Shown here: positions 5,302-5,480 of the stretch, one piece after another
Position numbering within the stretch: position 1 is the first letter of the stretch
How the letters are laid out: the number at the start of each line of letters is the position of its first letter
Assembly: GCA_035533615.1 (NCBI GenBank)
Contig: DATLTM010000021.1
Coordinates: 1-5,480, forward strand
Direction: 5' to 3'
Length of the DNA: 5,480 bases
DNA from: C7867-001 sp035533615
GTDB lineage: Bacteria; Patescibacteriota; Minisyncoccia; Phycocordibacterales; Phycocordibacteraceae
The notes under the pieces: generated by a model
What the model saw: only the letters and a program-made list of their open reading frames with translations
What the model was told of the DNA's origin: nothing
Database searches by the model: none
Translations under genes and position numbers: made by a program

Positions 5302-5307
5302 AGCGTT

Positions 5308-5316
5308 ATCATAGCA
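5308..5316 (-). promoter_or_regulatory. Extended -10 promoter of the GH18 gene
   Basis: On the minus strand TG-C-TATGAT (5316 to 5308) is an extended -10 with six bases to the ATG at 5301, the same spacing as for the OmdA-type gene. It implies a leaderless mRNA and fixes the start downstream of the alternative ATG at 5352. Confidence 0.6.
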
Positions 5317-5322
5317 CCGCGG

Positions 5323-5328
5323 TATACT
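5323..5328 (+). promoter_or_regulatory. -10 promoter element of the DedA-family gene
   Basis: TATACT at 5323-5328 lies 11 bases before ATG 5340 on the plus strand. Only nine bases separate it from the minus-strand -10 at 5308-5313, so the two polymerases would compete for the same DNA. No Shine-Dalgarno sequence is seen before the ATG. Confidence 0.55.
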
Positions 5329-5339
5329 GACCTGAAACA

Positions 5340-5480
5340 ATGTCCGTTTCACTCATCACCGCACTCATTCTACAGTATCGCTATTGGATACTCCTTCCGT
5401 TGTCTCTCATCGAGGGGCCGGTAGTTGCGTTTATCGCCGGCACGCTCGCGTCCTTCGGCTACTTCAATCTCTATTTTCTC
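5340..5480 (+). CDS. DedA-family (SNARE-associated domain) membrane protein, N-terminal part
   Basis: The first 47 residues are in the window and the frame is still open at the edge. After MSVSLITALILQYRYWILL comes PLSLIEGPVVAFIAGTLASF, then GYFNLYFL. A hydrophobic entry segment followed by EGPVVAFIAGTLASFGYFN is the hallmark start of DedA proteins, where an acidic residue and Gly/Pro precede a re-entrant helix. DedA proteins are usually about 200 residues, so roughly three quarters is missing. In characterised bacteria they support membrane homeostasis, and some act as lipid-carrier flippases or depend on the proton motive force; which role applies here cannot be told. The ATG is chosen for its -10 at 5323-5328 and the immediate hydrophobic start. 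Confidence 0.75.
   Translation, partial: MSVSLITALILQYRYWILLPLSLIEGPVVAFIAGTLASFGYFNLYFL

Noticed and set aside
5302..5352. Upstream start for the GH18 gene at 5352
   Set aside because: It would put 17 polar and mixed residues before a clean signal peptide and would start upstream of the extended -10. It would also overlap the DedA-family start.
1..5480. CRISPR array, toxin-antitoxin or defence module
   Set aside because: No regularly spaced repeats beyond the single 12-base duplication at 226-249, and no protein with nuclease, toxin or Cas motifs on either strand.

Overview
The window looks like a stretch of a Candidate Phyla Radiation (Patescibacteria) genome, most likely in or near Parcubacteria. 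This is an inference from gene style rather than from a marker gene. The genes are compact, several encode small membrane proteins of no recognised family, and none has a Shine-Dalgarno sequence at usable spacing. Six of the seven gene starts have a clear or fair -10-like hexamer, often an extended one (TGnTAnnnT), ending only 6-11 nt before the ATG; the seventh (1214) has a weaker one. This is the layout expected for leaderless transcripts. The bacterial standard code fits all reading frames.

Layout. Positions 1-437 hold no gene I can support. They contain a GC-rich block with mutually exclusive hairpins (72-126), a palindrome with two alternative right arms (201-251), and an orphan extended -10 (289-297). 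Positions 438-739 on the minus strand carry a YdeI/OmpD-associated (OmdA-type) gene of about 100 codons. It is broken by a single missing base near 590, so its two halves lie in different frames and neither frame alone shows the gene. Divergent from it is a run of four same-strand genes: two tiny two-helix membrane proteins (804-974, 1004-1186), a four-helix membrane protein of unknown function (1214-1630), and a 786-residue P-type ATPase of the P3A proton-pump group (1646-4006).

Positions 4007-4176 are intergenic. They hold what looks like the 3' end of a tRNA gene on the minus strand (T arm, acceptor strand and encoded CCA, but no matching 5' half), followed by overlapping inverted repeats. 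A minus-strand secreted GH18-type glycosidase (4177-5301) comes next. It shares a 38-bp divergent promoter region with a DedA-family membrane protein (5340 onward) that runs off the window end.

How the genes may work together (inference): the ATPase would export protons and build a membrane potential at the cost of ATP, which makes sense for a fermentative cell with a reduced or absent respiratory chain. The three membrane proteins before it are co-oriented and tightly spaced (gaps of 29, 27 and 15 nt), so they are candidates for accessory subunits or merely co-located envelope genes. The GH18 protein would act outside the membrane on cell-wall or host-derived glycans. DedA proteins are associated with envelope lipid handling and proton-motive-force homeostasis, so the window as a whole has a cell-envelope theme. 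I see no CRISPR array, transposase gene, defence system or rRNA. The most notable items are the hidden frameshifted gene, the consistent leaderless promoter architecture, the tRNA-like remnant and the pump with its uncharacterised small membrane neighbours.
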